Shown in pieces: positions 29,091 to 40,600 of a stretch of DNA of 41,211 nucleotides. Below the pieces are notes generated by a model, which worked only from the letters and a program-made list of their open reading frames with translations, was not told the DNA's origin and did not search any database. The position numbers were made by a program, and so were the translations under genes. Within the stretch, counting starts at the first letter, position 1; each line of letters starts with the position of its first letter. Origin of the DNA: Zygnema cylindricum (lineage: Eukaryota > Streptophyta > Zygnematophyceae > Zygnematales > Zygnemataceae); contig JBBHKE010003541.1 of the NCBI GenBank assembly GCA_037447655.1, positions 135,339-176,549 on the forward strand, in the 5' to 3' direction.

Positions 29091-30788
29091 AATCTTACCC
29101 ATCGGCTCGTGTCCTAAGCCTTTGCAACTAATAAACTTCTTCATTTCCAAAGAGATTGTCTTGACCCCTCAATCGATGCAAGATTCACAAAATGTTAGCA
29201 TATGAAGACTTTGTCGTCAAATACGTGAAGGTTAAACCATCAATGTATGAGTTGTTTGAAACTATAAATTGTTGGCGACCATTAAAGATAAGATACCAGA
29301 ATCACTAAGGACTAAAAACAATTTAAACGTTAAACGACACTATAAGCATTAGATTGCCACGTGGATGATGGTTCAATATAGGGGATAGTATGGTCCGTCT
29401 ATGCTCGAGGTCGCCTAAAACAAATAGGTATGGACCCGCCAGGCTCGACATCGCGTTGGTGTTCACTAGCGTAAAAAACCGTAGTCTATGTTCCTTTTAT
29501 GTGCAATATAGTCCATAACGGTTTATGTTTGGATTTTAGAGAGAAAAGTAATGGAGACAAATTTTGGGCAAGCCAACAATAAATATTAGACCGCTCATGT
29601 AAAAATCGACGGTCCCAAATATCGTCTTGATTGGTTTATAATATGGTAACTATCAACCACTTGACCAGTCCGCTATTTAGTGTTGCTCCTGAAACAAAAC
29701 TGCAAAAGGTGTATGTAGTGTGTGTATCGAAAGTTTCTTGTTGCGATAAATGACATTCGATATATTGAATGTCGAATATCGGACGGTCAAAGAGCGGCCA
29801 ATATTTTTTTGCTTTCCGTTCAAAATTTAGTAAACATTTTCTTTTATGTTCGCACGGATGAGGTTGTTTGTATGCAAAAGCAAGAGCTCCTTACTATTTA
29901 AGAAGAAAAACAGGGCAAGCCTTTATTGAAAGAGCACGGTGATAAACCATAAAGTACATGAGAACAGAAAAAGGAAAAAGAAAAGGGGGTGGCGAAAATC
30001 CTTATGTAATTTTTTATATGTTAGTCTAAATAAGTTTTCAATGTATGGTTAGTTGTTCCATATGCTATAATGTGGCAAGTGTAAGAATAACAAACACTAC
30101 ATGTATGTTTTTCTATTTGGAGTCCCTTTTTGTGCACTCTTTTGACTACTGAACGCATTGTATTTTATATTATGTCATATTTTATTATATTATATCAGAC
30201 TATATTATTATTTTATGTATATCTTATTATATTATATCATTTTCGGTAATACTGAAGGATGTTAATTTGGAATGCCGTCGAGTGCACTCAAAACGCTGCC
30301 GTAGTATATCATATTATTTTTTGCGATACTATATTAATTGTGTTATATTATATCATGTTATAAACTGTAAAATGCAACAAACTTTCCACGAACTCTTTCA
30401 CATTTGAAATTTTTTCTTTTATCAATCAAATCTAGAGATTTCCATACAATTCTATTTTGTTTTTACCAATGGATGGTGAAAGTGCGACAATTGTTCACAA
30501 AATCGTCGTAGACGACACACTTTTCATGAATGAAAATTGACCAATTTTCCATCTATGTTTTGAATTTCACCATTTAAAAAATATTAACAATGAAGTTATA
30601 CAATTGTCTTACACCATTAATGCCATATTTGAAAGTTATTTGTGTTGTTAAAGTAAATTACAAACAAAACAGTTGAAGTATTTACAGTATATGGAATTTG
30701 AAGTATTAAAAATGAGCAAATATTTTTTGAAATACAGGCCAAATAAAAGGGTTGGAATAAAAGGTAAATTTTAATTAAGATGCCATGA

Positions 30789-30915
30789 TAGAGGGAGAGA
30801 GGGAGAGGGAGAGGGAGAGGGAGAGGGAGAGAGGGAGAGGGAGAGGGAGAGAGAGGGAGAAAGAGAGGGAGAGAGAGGGAGAGGGAGAGAGTGAGGGAGG
30901 GAGAGGGAGAGGGAT
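30789..30915 (+). repeat. GGGAGA microsatellite in R1
   Basis: Long (GAGAGG/GGGAGA)n. Shorter tracts stand at the same place in R2 (34383-34436) and R3 (40387-40452). Confidence 0.85.
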
Positions 30916-31689
30916 GGGGAAAATCTTACACTTCTCTGTCTAAACTCCTTTCAAAACATTCATACTTGAAACTCAAAGTGGACTAAAGCTACAGTAAAAA
31001 AAAAAAAAAAAAAAACAAAAAAACAAAAAAACAAAACAAAAAAAAAGATAAAAAAAAACAAAAAAAAACAAAAAAAAAATTTTCTCATCAATTTTTTTTA
31101 AACGAAAATCATTAGTTTCGACCGACCCGTACACAGTGGCGATAAAAGGATCAGTTTCAGTATTTAGGAAAAAAATAAAACTTACGCCGAAGCATCGACA
31201 GTTAGAGATAACGGAACGGAAATGTAATGTTTTGAAATTTTGACCACACAAAAAAGAAGGTTCCGATCTTTTGAAAGCACAAATAAGGAAAAAAGATAGA
31301 GGGGAGAGAGGGAAGAGAGGGGAGGGGAGAGACAGTGATAAGAGAGGGAGAAGACATACCGAGGAATGAATGCAAAATAAAATATTGATAACATAAAATC
31401 TAAGAGAGTGAAAGAGAGCCAATCGCCTAATATTTCCAGAGTATATCCAAAATATCACACAGTTCAATAAAAACTCGATTTATATATGTTACAAATATGT
31501 GATATACAAATTCTCTCCCTCTCCCTCTCCCTCTCCTTTTCTCTATTTGCAATCTCTTCCCGCTATTTACTGCCTTCTCCTCCGATCTTTCTCCTTTTAC
31601 ACACACGTCTCTACCAAATCCCAAACCCCGAAAAGTCAAAAATTCAGAACAGAAAAATACGAAACCGACAGTTGGGATCTTCTCCGACT

Positions 31690-31900
31690 CTATGCTACCT
31701 TAATGCCGACGTCACCTCCGTCCCCTTTCAATTCATCTACCGGTGCGCTGACGTCATTCGTGACGTGACGCATACCGCGCCCTCCGTGACTTCCGTGACG
31801 GCCGTGACCTTCTTGACTTTCGTGACGTCCGTAACACCTTCCATGGCCTCCGGGATTTTCGTGACGTCCGATCCGTACAATTCGAGCGAACTCAGAAGAA
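31690..31900 (-). pseudogene. truncated copy of the His/Gly-rich ORF, in R1
   Basis: On the minus strand it encodes EFARIVRIGRHENPGGHGR and ends GMRHVTNDVSAPVDE...GGDVGI. These match the C-terminal half of the full ORF at 35474-36274. About 60 codons between the two GHG-rich blocks are missing, without loss of frame. Homology stops at about 31903, so the N-terminal half is absent. Confidence 0.6.
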
Positions 31901-32141
31901 AATTCAATTTCTCTTTTCAAATGCATTGACCTTTTTTTTGTGTATAATTTCATGGCGTCCGCCAATCTACTTTCAATAGCTCATGTCCTAAGCCATTGCA
32001 ATTAAGAGACCAAAATCTCTAAAGACTAAAAACACTTCAAACATTAAACGACACTAGAAGTATTAGATTTGCACGTGGATGGTCCGTTCATACTCGAAGA
32101 AGCCTAAAGTAAATCGGTACGGACTCGCCAGGCTCGACATT

Positions 32142-32213
32142 GAGCTGGTTACGCAGTGGTTAGCGCATTGATAGATAGGGTAAAGCCCACAGGTTCGATC
32201 CCTAGCCGGCTCA
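32142..32213 (+). repeat. tRNA-like module (SINE-head-like) in R2
   Basis: A 72-base segment folds at its ends as a 7-bp acceptor stem, GAGCTGG with CCGGCTC (one G-T pair). It has a Pol III box A, ACGCAGTGGTTAGC, and a near-perfect box B, GGTTCGATCCC. The anticodon arm is not convincing, so it is not a normal tRNA gene. A tRNA-derived SINE head or Pol III promoter is more likely. R3 has a decayed counterpart at 38044-38115. Confidence 0.55.
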
Positions 32214-33589
32214 ACTTTTCCCTATAATAGGACGTACCGAATCACGGATTCTGCAAAAATCTAGTAAGATGCCTATGATTGAAAGTTGAAAAAATAATAA
32301 GAAAAACAGATACAAAACTATACGTGCATTAAAAACTACCCTACACACTGATTGTAAAAGAAAAAGTGGGTCAACGATCTAAACTCTAAGTACGAATATC
32401 GTATAAATGCTCCGCGTGTTGAGGATGTAAGTATATCGGTCCTTGCCTGACATTCACCACCGTGCTTTGCCGGATAAGGCGCGACCTGTGGGAATTCTTA
32501 AGGGTGGCAGAAACACATTTCTGAGATGAAGGGAATTATTGGTAGGTTCTATTTTTTCAAAAGATCATCAAGCGCAATCACGCAAGAAGTTGTAGAAGGA
32601 TCGGTCTAGGGTCCCAAATATTTATCAATCAAATGGTATGAAGCCGTCAGCTAGGCCTCAATGCTCGTAGTCGCTTACTAAAGAGGTCGTTGCATCCTAA
32701 GCTGCAACACCAGTATGTAATGGGACTTGCCTAAAAGCGAAAGGTGCAGCAAGTCGAGACGTAAGGGAAGCACATAAGAATACAAGTGGAGTGGGGAAAA
32801 ACGGGCAGAGCGGCAGTTAACATGTGGCTAGAACGAACGGTAGAATGGGATGTCTATGATTTTTAAAAATAAACTGTTCACTGCATGAGAATGCGTAGTT
32901 CATCAGCCTTTTATGTGCAATATAGTCCTTAATGGTTTATGTGTGAATTTTGAAGTGAAGAATAATATAGTCAAATTTATTGTAAGTAAAGAATAAATTT
33001 TAAACCGCTCATGTGAGAATCGACATTATCAAATCTCATCTTGATTGGATTCTGATATGATAATTATCAACCACTTGACCAGCCCGCTATTTACTGTTGC
33101 TCCGAAAACAAAACTGTAAACGTGTTTGTAGTGTGTGCAAATGCAGTTTTCTCATTGCGATGAATTTGATATTCAATACATCGAATATCGAACGGTCAAA
33201 GAGCAACCAATCTTTTTCTTTTTCCCATTCAAATTTTAGTAAACATTTTTGTTTGTGTTCAAGGGGATGGGATTGTCCTTATGGAGAATCGGCTCCTTAC
33301 TAATTAAAAGAAAAAACATGCGAGCCTTTCTTAAAAAAATGGGGCGATAAACCATCTGTGTACATGAAAACAGAAAACGAAAAAAAAGGGGGGGAGGCAA
33401 AAATCCTTACCTTTTGTAAGTCTTTAATGTATTAGTCTTAAATAAGTTTTTATTATATGGTTGTGACGTATGAACCAGTATTTCGTTCCTGTCATACTGC
33501 GGCAAGTGTAAATATCGCAAATACCAACTGTTTGTTTGCCGATTTGGAGTGGCCTTTTGTGCACTCTTTTGACTAGAATACACATAATG

Positions 33590-34060
33590 TTATATATTCT
33601 ATCATATGGTACAACACTGTATCATACTTTATCATAGTATATCATATATACTATATTATGTTATATTATGTTGTATTGTATTATATTATATTATATCATA
33701 CTACAGTATATTATTTTATATTGTATTTTATTAGATTATACTATACTATACTATATTATACTAAATTAGATTCTATTACATTAGATTACATTACATTATA
33801 CCATTGTGGATTACGCTACATTACATTTCATTACATTACATGACACTACATTACATTACATGACACTACATTACATTACATTACATAAAATAACGTAACA
33901 TCATGTTACATTACATGACATTGCATGACATTACATTACATTACATCATATTACATATTTACATTACACTAAATTATACTACATTATGCTACATAATACT
34001 ATAGTATACTACACTATATAAAATTATATTACATTATATTATGTTATATCATATTATATC
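33590..34060 (+). repeat. expanded TATTA/ATTAC microsatellite in R2
   Basis: About 470 bp of TATAT, TATTA and then ATTAC/ACATT pentamer words. The corresponding tract is about 75 bp in R1 (30165-30240) and 95 bp in R3 (39745-39838). Confidence 0.85.
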
Positions 34061-35473
34061 CGGTAATACTGAAGTATGCCAATTTGGAATGCCGTCTAGT
34101 GCACCCTTTTGCAACGCATAAGTATAACACTACGCGTATTATAATATGCTATATTTTAAGAAACTATGTTAATTTCATTAAATTATGTTACGTCATAAAC
34201 TGTGTAATGTTACAGATTTTCTACGAACGCTTTTTCATTTGGAACTTTTTCTTTTATCAATCGAATCTAGAGATTCCCATGCAATTCTATTTTATTTTTA
34301 CCAATGGCTGTTGAAAGTGCGACAATAGGTTACAAATCGTCGTGGGCGACACACTTTTCATGAGTAAAAATCGAAGACCTCTTAGGGAGAGGAAGAGAGA
34401 GGGGGGGGAGAGGGAGAGGGAAAGGGAGAGGGAGAATCTTGCACTTCTGTCCAAACTCCTTTCAAATCATTCCTACTTGAAATTCAAAAGTTACCATAAC
34501 AAAAGAAAAAGAAAAACTTTTTTCTCATGAAACAATACTTAAACAGAAAACATTAATTCCGACCGACCATTACACAGTGGCGATAAAAGATTCAGTTTCA
34601 CTATTTAACAAAAATACAAAAGGTACACCGAAGCATCGAAAATAAAATATAATGGAATGGAAACGGAATGTTTATATAATTTTATCACACACAAAAAAAA
34701 GGTTCCGATCTTGAAAAAACAAAGAAGAAAAAAATAGAGGGGAGAGGGGGAGGAGGAGAGAGAGATAAAAAAAGGAGAAGACATACGAAGGCATGAATAG
34801 ACCATAAAATATCGAGGACATAAAAACTAGAAGAAAGAGAGGCAATTGCCGAATATTTCCGGATACATCCAAAATATCACACAGTTCAATAAAAACTCGA
34901 TTTATATGTGTTACAAATATGTGATGTACAAATTCTCTACCTGTCCCTCTCTCTATTTGCAACCTCTTCTCCTCTATTTACCGCCTTCTCTTCCAATCCT
35001 TCTCTTTCTACACACGTGTCTACCAAAACCCAAAACCGAAAAGTACCAAAAAAAAAGCCTAAAAAACCTATATAACAATATTAAAAAAAAAACAGCTTAA
35101 CATCAGACGGAGTCCTTCCACTCTAGCTGGACTACTTGACGCCTCCTTTTTTAATTATTTTTCTTCTCCACTATCATTTAAACTCTTGCTTTTTTTTTCT
35201 TATGACCCTGGCTCCTCCAAACCTCTCTATTCAAAACACGACACGTGTCACCGTTTCGAAGACTCCATCTAACCCTTCTACATCAATCCTACGTGGCATT
35301 TCTCATAAATAAATGATGTTGACGTCATCAATGTTTTTGATTTTACTCTATTTATGGCTGATGTCACGCCTCGTCACCTGACGTGAGGCCACGTTTCAAA
35401 TAACCTTCCTCCTCTGAAGTCAGAAACTCAGAACAGAAACCGACAAAACCGACACGTAGGAGCTTCTCTGCCT

Positions 35474-36274
35474 CTATGCTTCCTTATTGCAGACGTCACC
35501 TCCGTCCGTTTTCGGTTCATCGACCGGTGCGTTGACGTCACCCGTGACGTGACGCATACCGCGCCTTCCGTGACTTCCGTGACGGCCCTGACGCCCGTGA
35601 CGCTCCCCATGACTTTTCCATCCGCCAGCGCCGCGTTCGGAAATCCTGTCGGCCGTCATCTTTTCCGCCTCGCTGGCCGTCTCTCCGCCGGCGACCAAAC
35701 CGGCAGAAATTTCCCCGCGACGATGCCCGCCATGGAATCCGTCGTGCGTGTGACTTCCGTGACACCTGTGACTTCCGTGACCTTCTTGACATTCTTTACT
35801 ACCGTGATGTCCGTAACTCCGTCCATGGCCTACGGGATTCCCGTGACGTTCGATCCGTACAATTCGAGCGAACTCATAAGACACCGCTCCGGTACTCTCC
35901 GTACCCTCCGGCACAGTTTTGACGACCGTAAGAATGTGGCCGGCCGGTATCTCTACGACTTCCCCACGCCTGTGTCCATGGCCGTGATGACGGCCGAAAT
36001 GATGGTGATGGCTTTCGTTGTCTTTCCCGCCATGGCGGAGGAAACGAGGAGAAGAGTTTGTCCGTACATGTTCTGTACGGTTCCTGGGATCGCCATGGTG
36101 GAGGGAGTGTGTGCAAGCGGCTGTCTTTGGAAGGACATCCATGGTGGAGATTTGTCGAATACGGGAGTTAGAGAGGATTTTTGGTGTTTTTGACCGCAGA
36201 ACGGTTCGAAGCATGTAAGGTTTTCGGGGGAAACTGTGGAAAACAAAGTTTGGAAAATGAAGTGTGGAAAGCAA
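35474..36274 (-). CDS. His/Gly-rich hypothetical protein, 266 codons
   Basis: Not recognised. The minus-strand frame runs from ATG at 36274 (a second ATG at 36142) to a stop at 35474. About 32 of 266 residues are His, mostly in GHG, GRHG, HGSH and HHHH runs, with Arg and Gly. Between them is a non-repetitive block, EIPAGHILTVVKTVPEGTES followed by YEFARIVRIERHGN. The DNA is much more GC-rich than its surroundings. A CCAAT box and TATA-like motif lie at sensible distances upstream on the same strand. Its C-terminal half is duplicated in R1. His-rich proteins often bind metal ions, but that is only a suggestion here. An overlapping plus-strand frame (35549-36193) is also long, so the coding strand is not certain. 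Confidence 0.45.
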   Translation of the reverse strand: MLSTLHFPNFVFHSFPRKPYMLRTVLRSKTPKILSNSRIRQISTMDVLPKTAACTHSLHHGDPRNRTEHVRTNSSPRFLRHGGKDNESHHHHFGRHHGHGHRRGEVVEIPAGHILTVVKTVPEGTESTGAVSYEFARIVRIERHGNPVGHGRSYGHHGSKECQEGHGSHRCHGSHTHDGFHGGHRRGEISAGLVAGGETASEAEKMTADRISERGAGGWKSHGERHGRQGRHGSHGRRGMRHVTGDVNAPVDEPKTDGGDVCNKEA

Positions 36275-36380
36275 AAATCTAGAAAATAAAGGAAGAAGGT
36301 AGTTGGAAGATGGAAGTCTCGGCGGGAATTGTCGAGAGGAAAGATGGAGTGAACTGTGATAACGAGAATGAGAATTCTGG

Positions 36381-36447
36381 CTTTTATCTATTGAGATGGA
36401 GGTAGAAAGGCGTGTGTTTGTAGAGGGGAGCCCTTGCAGCTGATTGG
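36381..36447 (-). promoter_or_regulatory. candidate promoter of the His/Gly-rich ORF
   Basis: On the minus strand a CCAAT box (GACCAATCAGC, ATTGG at 36443-36447) is followed about 55 bp later by a TATA-like GATAAAAG (36381-36388). That sits about 105 bp before the ATG at 36274. It supports transcription of the minus strand. Confidence 0.4.
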
Positions 36448-37680
36448 TCCATCTTGACTTGTGTTTTCAGCAAACGATATGGGCCGTCTTATCGGATTTC
36501 TCGAAGATAACGCGCTTTGGAATTGGGAAACTGTCTTGAAAATGACATTAATTCACTTACCGCGATGTTTCGTTTTTTGTCGAAATTTCAAATTTCTTTA
36601 TATCGGATTAGTTTTTAAACGACGCGTCGTCTTTTCGCTCCTGCTTGCCTCGCCACGTAGTGTGTACGAATCGTTTAGTTATTGGCTTATTGGTAATTTC
36701 GTCAACGGCTTTTTTGCGACACATTGTGCAGTCCTATGTAGATGTATGCAGCTGTTGAGCGTTGTTCTCCAGTTCGGTACAAACTCACAGATTTTAGCCA
36801 CTTGGTGAAACAGAGATAAAATCTTAAACACAATGTCGAATTTCCATTGGAGGAAAGATACACGTGGTAGTTAACCAATAAAAGTACGGTAGGTGCTCCC
36901 AATCGCTGCCTACTTGGTTTTTTGTTTTGTGTTTAATGTAGCCTTTAAGTGGATCATATACAAACACGTGGAGCTCGTTCTTGTATTAGAATCATGGCCT
37001 GTTTCGGACGTTGGGAGAACATTATGGTACACCGTGAATCGTTATTAGCCTTATGTACTCTATATCGGCACCCCAAAATTTTGACATTGATGCCTTAAAT
37101 AGAATAAATTACACTATTTAAGGACGTGGACCATAATCTGCCACGTCTACTGGTTCTAAATTAGAATGAATGACGCTAATTATTTCTTTACACTAATAAT
37201 TTCTATACGCTAATAACGATTCAAGGTGTAGTTTTCAAGCAGGCGAACTCTTTGCATGGGTGAACAAAACTGGCGCTGTACTGCAGTTTTTGGTGGTTAA
37301 CAAGCCGCTAAATTATTTTTCCATATTGTCGTCCAAAACGTGTTACTGGTAATAGTTTCGCTGACTTTTCTTGTCAAATGGGGAGCGAGTCCTTTTTTCG
37401 GTCAAATGGTATAGGGAGTGATATCACAATCCAAAAAAAAAACAAAAAAAAAAGGTCCTGGATAAAAATGATACTATTTTGATCCACTCTGGTGGCCATG
37501 TCGTGGCTTATGGCACAACTAGTGTCCACTAAGGGGACGTTCCACCTCTAATTTCACACTAGTCAAATAGTTTTGGGGAAGGAAAAACGAGTATTGTAGT
37601 TATATTTTAGGTTTAAGGATCTTATTTTAGGGGTGCCCAATTAGTGTTAGTAACATTAATTCGATTCACTTTGTAGCTTT
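36448..37680. other. spacer between His/Gly-rich ORF and R3
   Basis: No supported gene. A 115-codon plus-strand frame (36461-36808) has no recognisable motif. The rest is AT-rich single-copy-looking sequence with a short A-rich run near 37432. Confidence 0.35.
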
Positions 37681-40600
37681 TTCTCACCCATCGGCTCGTG
37701 TCCAAAGCCTTTGCAACTAATAAACAACTTCATTTCCAAAGAGATTGCCTTGACCCCCCCCCATCGATGCACGATTGACAATATATTAGCATTTGAAGGT
37801 TTTCTTGTCAAAAACGCTAAGGTTAAACCATCAATGTACGAGATGATTGAAAAGAAAAATTGTTGACGACAATTAAAGCTAAGAGACCAAAATCTCTAAG
37901 GACTACGAACACTTCAAGCATTAAGCGACACTAGAAGTATTAGATTGGCACGTGGATGCTCATCCAATACGGGGTAGAATATGGTACGTCCATACTCATT
38001 GCCGCCTAAAATAAATACGTACGGACTCACCAGGATTGACATCAAGCTGGTGGTATGGTGGTTAGTGCGTTGACGACTAAAGTCAAGGCTCCATGTTTGA
38101 GCCTTGGCGGGGTCAAATACTCCATAAGATGGGACATACCAGATCATGGATTCCGCGCAAATCCAACAAAAAACATATGATTGAAATCTGGAAAAATAAA
38201 AAGAACAAGAAATACTAGACTATACAAGCACTAAAAAGTACCCTATACACTGATTGCAAAAGATAAAGTGGGTCAGCGACGTAAAGCCTAAGACCATGCC
38301 ACACTAAAGGTTAGAAGTAGGGGTATCGTATGTTTGCTCCGCATGTTGAGGAGGTAAGTCTCTCGATTCTCGCCCAACATTCACCACCATGCTCTAGTGG
38401 ATAAGAGGTGAAGTTTGGGAACTTCGAATGGTGAGAGAAAAACATGGTTGGTAAAAAACCGACAGGAGCATAGGGGAATCGTTGGTAGGTCCTCTAGCTT
38501 TAATCGATTATCAAGCGCAATCACGCAAGAAGTTGTCAAATTATTAGTTTACGGTCACAAATATCCTCAAATCAAATGGTATGAAGTTGTCAGCCGGGTC
38601 TCAATGCTCGTAGGCGCATTCTTTAGAGGTTGTTGCCTCCTAAATCGCAACACTAACATGTAAAGTTGCCCGTAAGGATTCATGGCATCATGTGGGGTAT
38701 GTGAGGACAAGGTCGTGTAATAGTAATACAATATCCACAAGAAAACCACGTATATCCCTAGTTGTGGAACATGGCTAGAAAATGCTTCTTGTTTGATAGA
38801 GTATCTTGCGTCACTACTAATCGTCACGATTGCATCTTGAACCATGTATGTTGTTGTTGTACCCTCCCAACCGTACAAGCAACCAAGCAAATGACACATT
38901 GCCCATCTATAGGTTGACTACAAATGCATCGTGACTTGCCTAAAAGCGAAGGGTGCGGGAAGACGAGACGTAAGCAAAACACGGAAAAAAAACTAAAGAG
39001 AAGACAAGTGGAGTGAGGCAAAACGACACACCGATAGTTGACATTTGGGCTATACTTTTAAAAAACAAATCGTTCACCTGCATAAGAAAGCGTAGTCTAT
39101 AATCCTTTTATGTGCAACATAGTCCGGACCGGTTTGTGTTTGGATTTTCAAGAGAAAAATAATGGGGACAAATAATTGGCAAGTCAAGAATATATTTTAG
39201 ACATCTCAACTAAAAATCGACGGTACCAAGTATCGTCTTGATTGGTTTCTAATATGATAACTATCAACCACTTCAGTGGTCCGCTATTTAGTGTTGCTTC
39301 GGAAACAAAACTGTAAAAGGTGTATGTAGTGTGTGTATCGACAATTTCTTGTTGGGATAAATGATATTCGATATATCGATTATCGAATATAAGAGCAACC
39401 AATATTGTTTTGCTTTCTATTCAAAGTTTAGTAAACATTTTCTTTTATTTCGCAGGGATGAGGTTGTTTGTATGGAAAATCGAGGGCTCTTTACTATTTA
39501 ACAAGAAAAACAGGGCAAGCCTTTATTGAAAGAGCACGGTGATAAACCATCCGAGTACATGAGAATAGAAAAAGGAAAAAGAAAAGGGGGAGGCAAAAAC
39601 CGTATGTAATTCTTTAATATATTATGTATGGTTGTTCGTTCCATATGCCATAATGCGGGAAGTGTAAAGATAGCAAACACTAAATGTATGTTTTTCTATT
39701 TCGAGTCCCCTTTTGTGCACTCTTTTGAATACTCAACGCATAATATTTATATTTATATTTTTTTCCATTACTATAGTATATTGTATTAAATTATATTATA
39801 CTATATTACATTATGTTTGTTACATTATATTATACCATCGTCGGTAATACTGAAGTATGCAATTTGGAATGCCGTCTAGTGAACTCATAATGCTACGCAT
39901 ATTATATCATATTATTTTTTAAGATGCTTTATTAATTGTGTTATTATATTATGTTACATTATTAACTGTATAATGCTACAGATTTTCTTCGAACTTTTTT
40001 ACATTTGAAACATTTTCTTTTATCAATCAAATCGAGATATTCCCATACAATTCTTTTATTTTTACCAATGGCTGTTGAAACTGCGACAGCAGTTCGCAAA
40101 TCGTCGTAGGCGACACACTTTTCATGAGTAAGCATTGATGACCTTTCCATCTTTGTTTTAAATTTCACCATTTAAAAAATATTAACAATGAAATTATACA
40201 ATGGTCTTACACCATTAATGCCATAATTGAGAGCTACTTACGTTGCTAAAGTAATTGCAAACAAAATAGATGAAGCATTTACAGTATATGGAATTTGAAG
40301 TATCAAAAATGAGCAAATATTTTTTGAAATACACGCCAAAAAGAAGGGTTGAAATAAAAAGGAAAATTTTAATTAAGTTGCCATGAGAGAGGGAGACAGA
40401 GAGGGAGAGGGAGAGGGAGAGAGAGTAACGGAGAGGGAGAGGGAGAGGGATGGGGAAAATCTTACACTTCTCTGTCCAAACTCAATTCAAAAAATTCATA
40501 CTTGAAACTCAAAAGTGGACTATTGCTACCATAAAAAAAAAACTTTTCTCTCATCAAACAATTCTTAAACGAAAAACATTCATTCCGACCGACCAGTACA

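Larger units (their letters stand above)
29097..31903. repeat. repeat R, copy 1 (R1)
   Basis: Starts CCCATCGGCTCGTGTCC and shares an ordered series of blocks with R2 and R3. Blocks include TCGTCTTGATTGGTT (29620), GTGCACTCTTTTGA (30133), TCGGTAATACTGAAG (30243), a GGGAGA microsatellite (30789-30915), CGACCGACC (31116) and a CTCCCT tract before TATTTGCAATCTCTTC (31540). It ends in a truncated His/Gly-rich ORF. The tRNA-like module is deleted here (near 29450). I see no transposase or reverse transcriptase in it. Confidence 0.8.
31973..35473. repeat. repeat R, copy 2 (R2)
   Basis: Same block order as R1 and R3: the GTCCTAAGCC start, the tRNA-like module (32142-32213), TCATCTTGATTGG (33038), GTGCACTCTTTTGA (33559), an expanded TATTA/ATTAC array, TCGGTAATACTGAAG (34060), GGGAGA, and TATTTGCAACCTCTTC (34955). 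It has about 370 bp more than R1 between 35040 and 35400, and then the full His/Gly-rich ORF. Confidence 0.8.

Noticed and set aside
30973-31467. Minus-strand 164-codon Phe-rich frame in R1
   Set aside because: It is created by poly-A and AAAAC runs; the equivalent frames in R2 and R3 are not conserved in length.
32142-32213. A functional tRNA gene
   Set aside because: Box A, box B and the acceptor stem are good, but no proper anticodon arm forms and the T stem has mismatches. It sits inside a repeat with a decayed paralogue.
33658-34060. CRISPR-like short repeats
   Set aside because: The ATTAC/TATTA words are a pentamer microsatellite without spacers, in a eukaryotic context.
35549-36193. 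Plus-strand 214-codon frame rich in Val-Thr
   Set aside because: It overlaps the His/Gly-rich frame. The upstream CCAAT and TATA-like motifs favour the minus strand, though not decisively.
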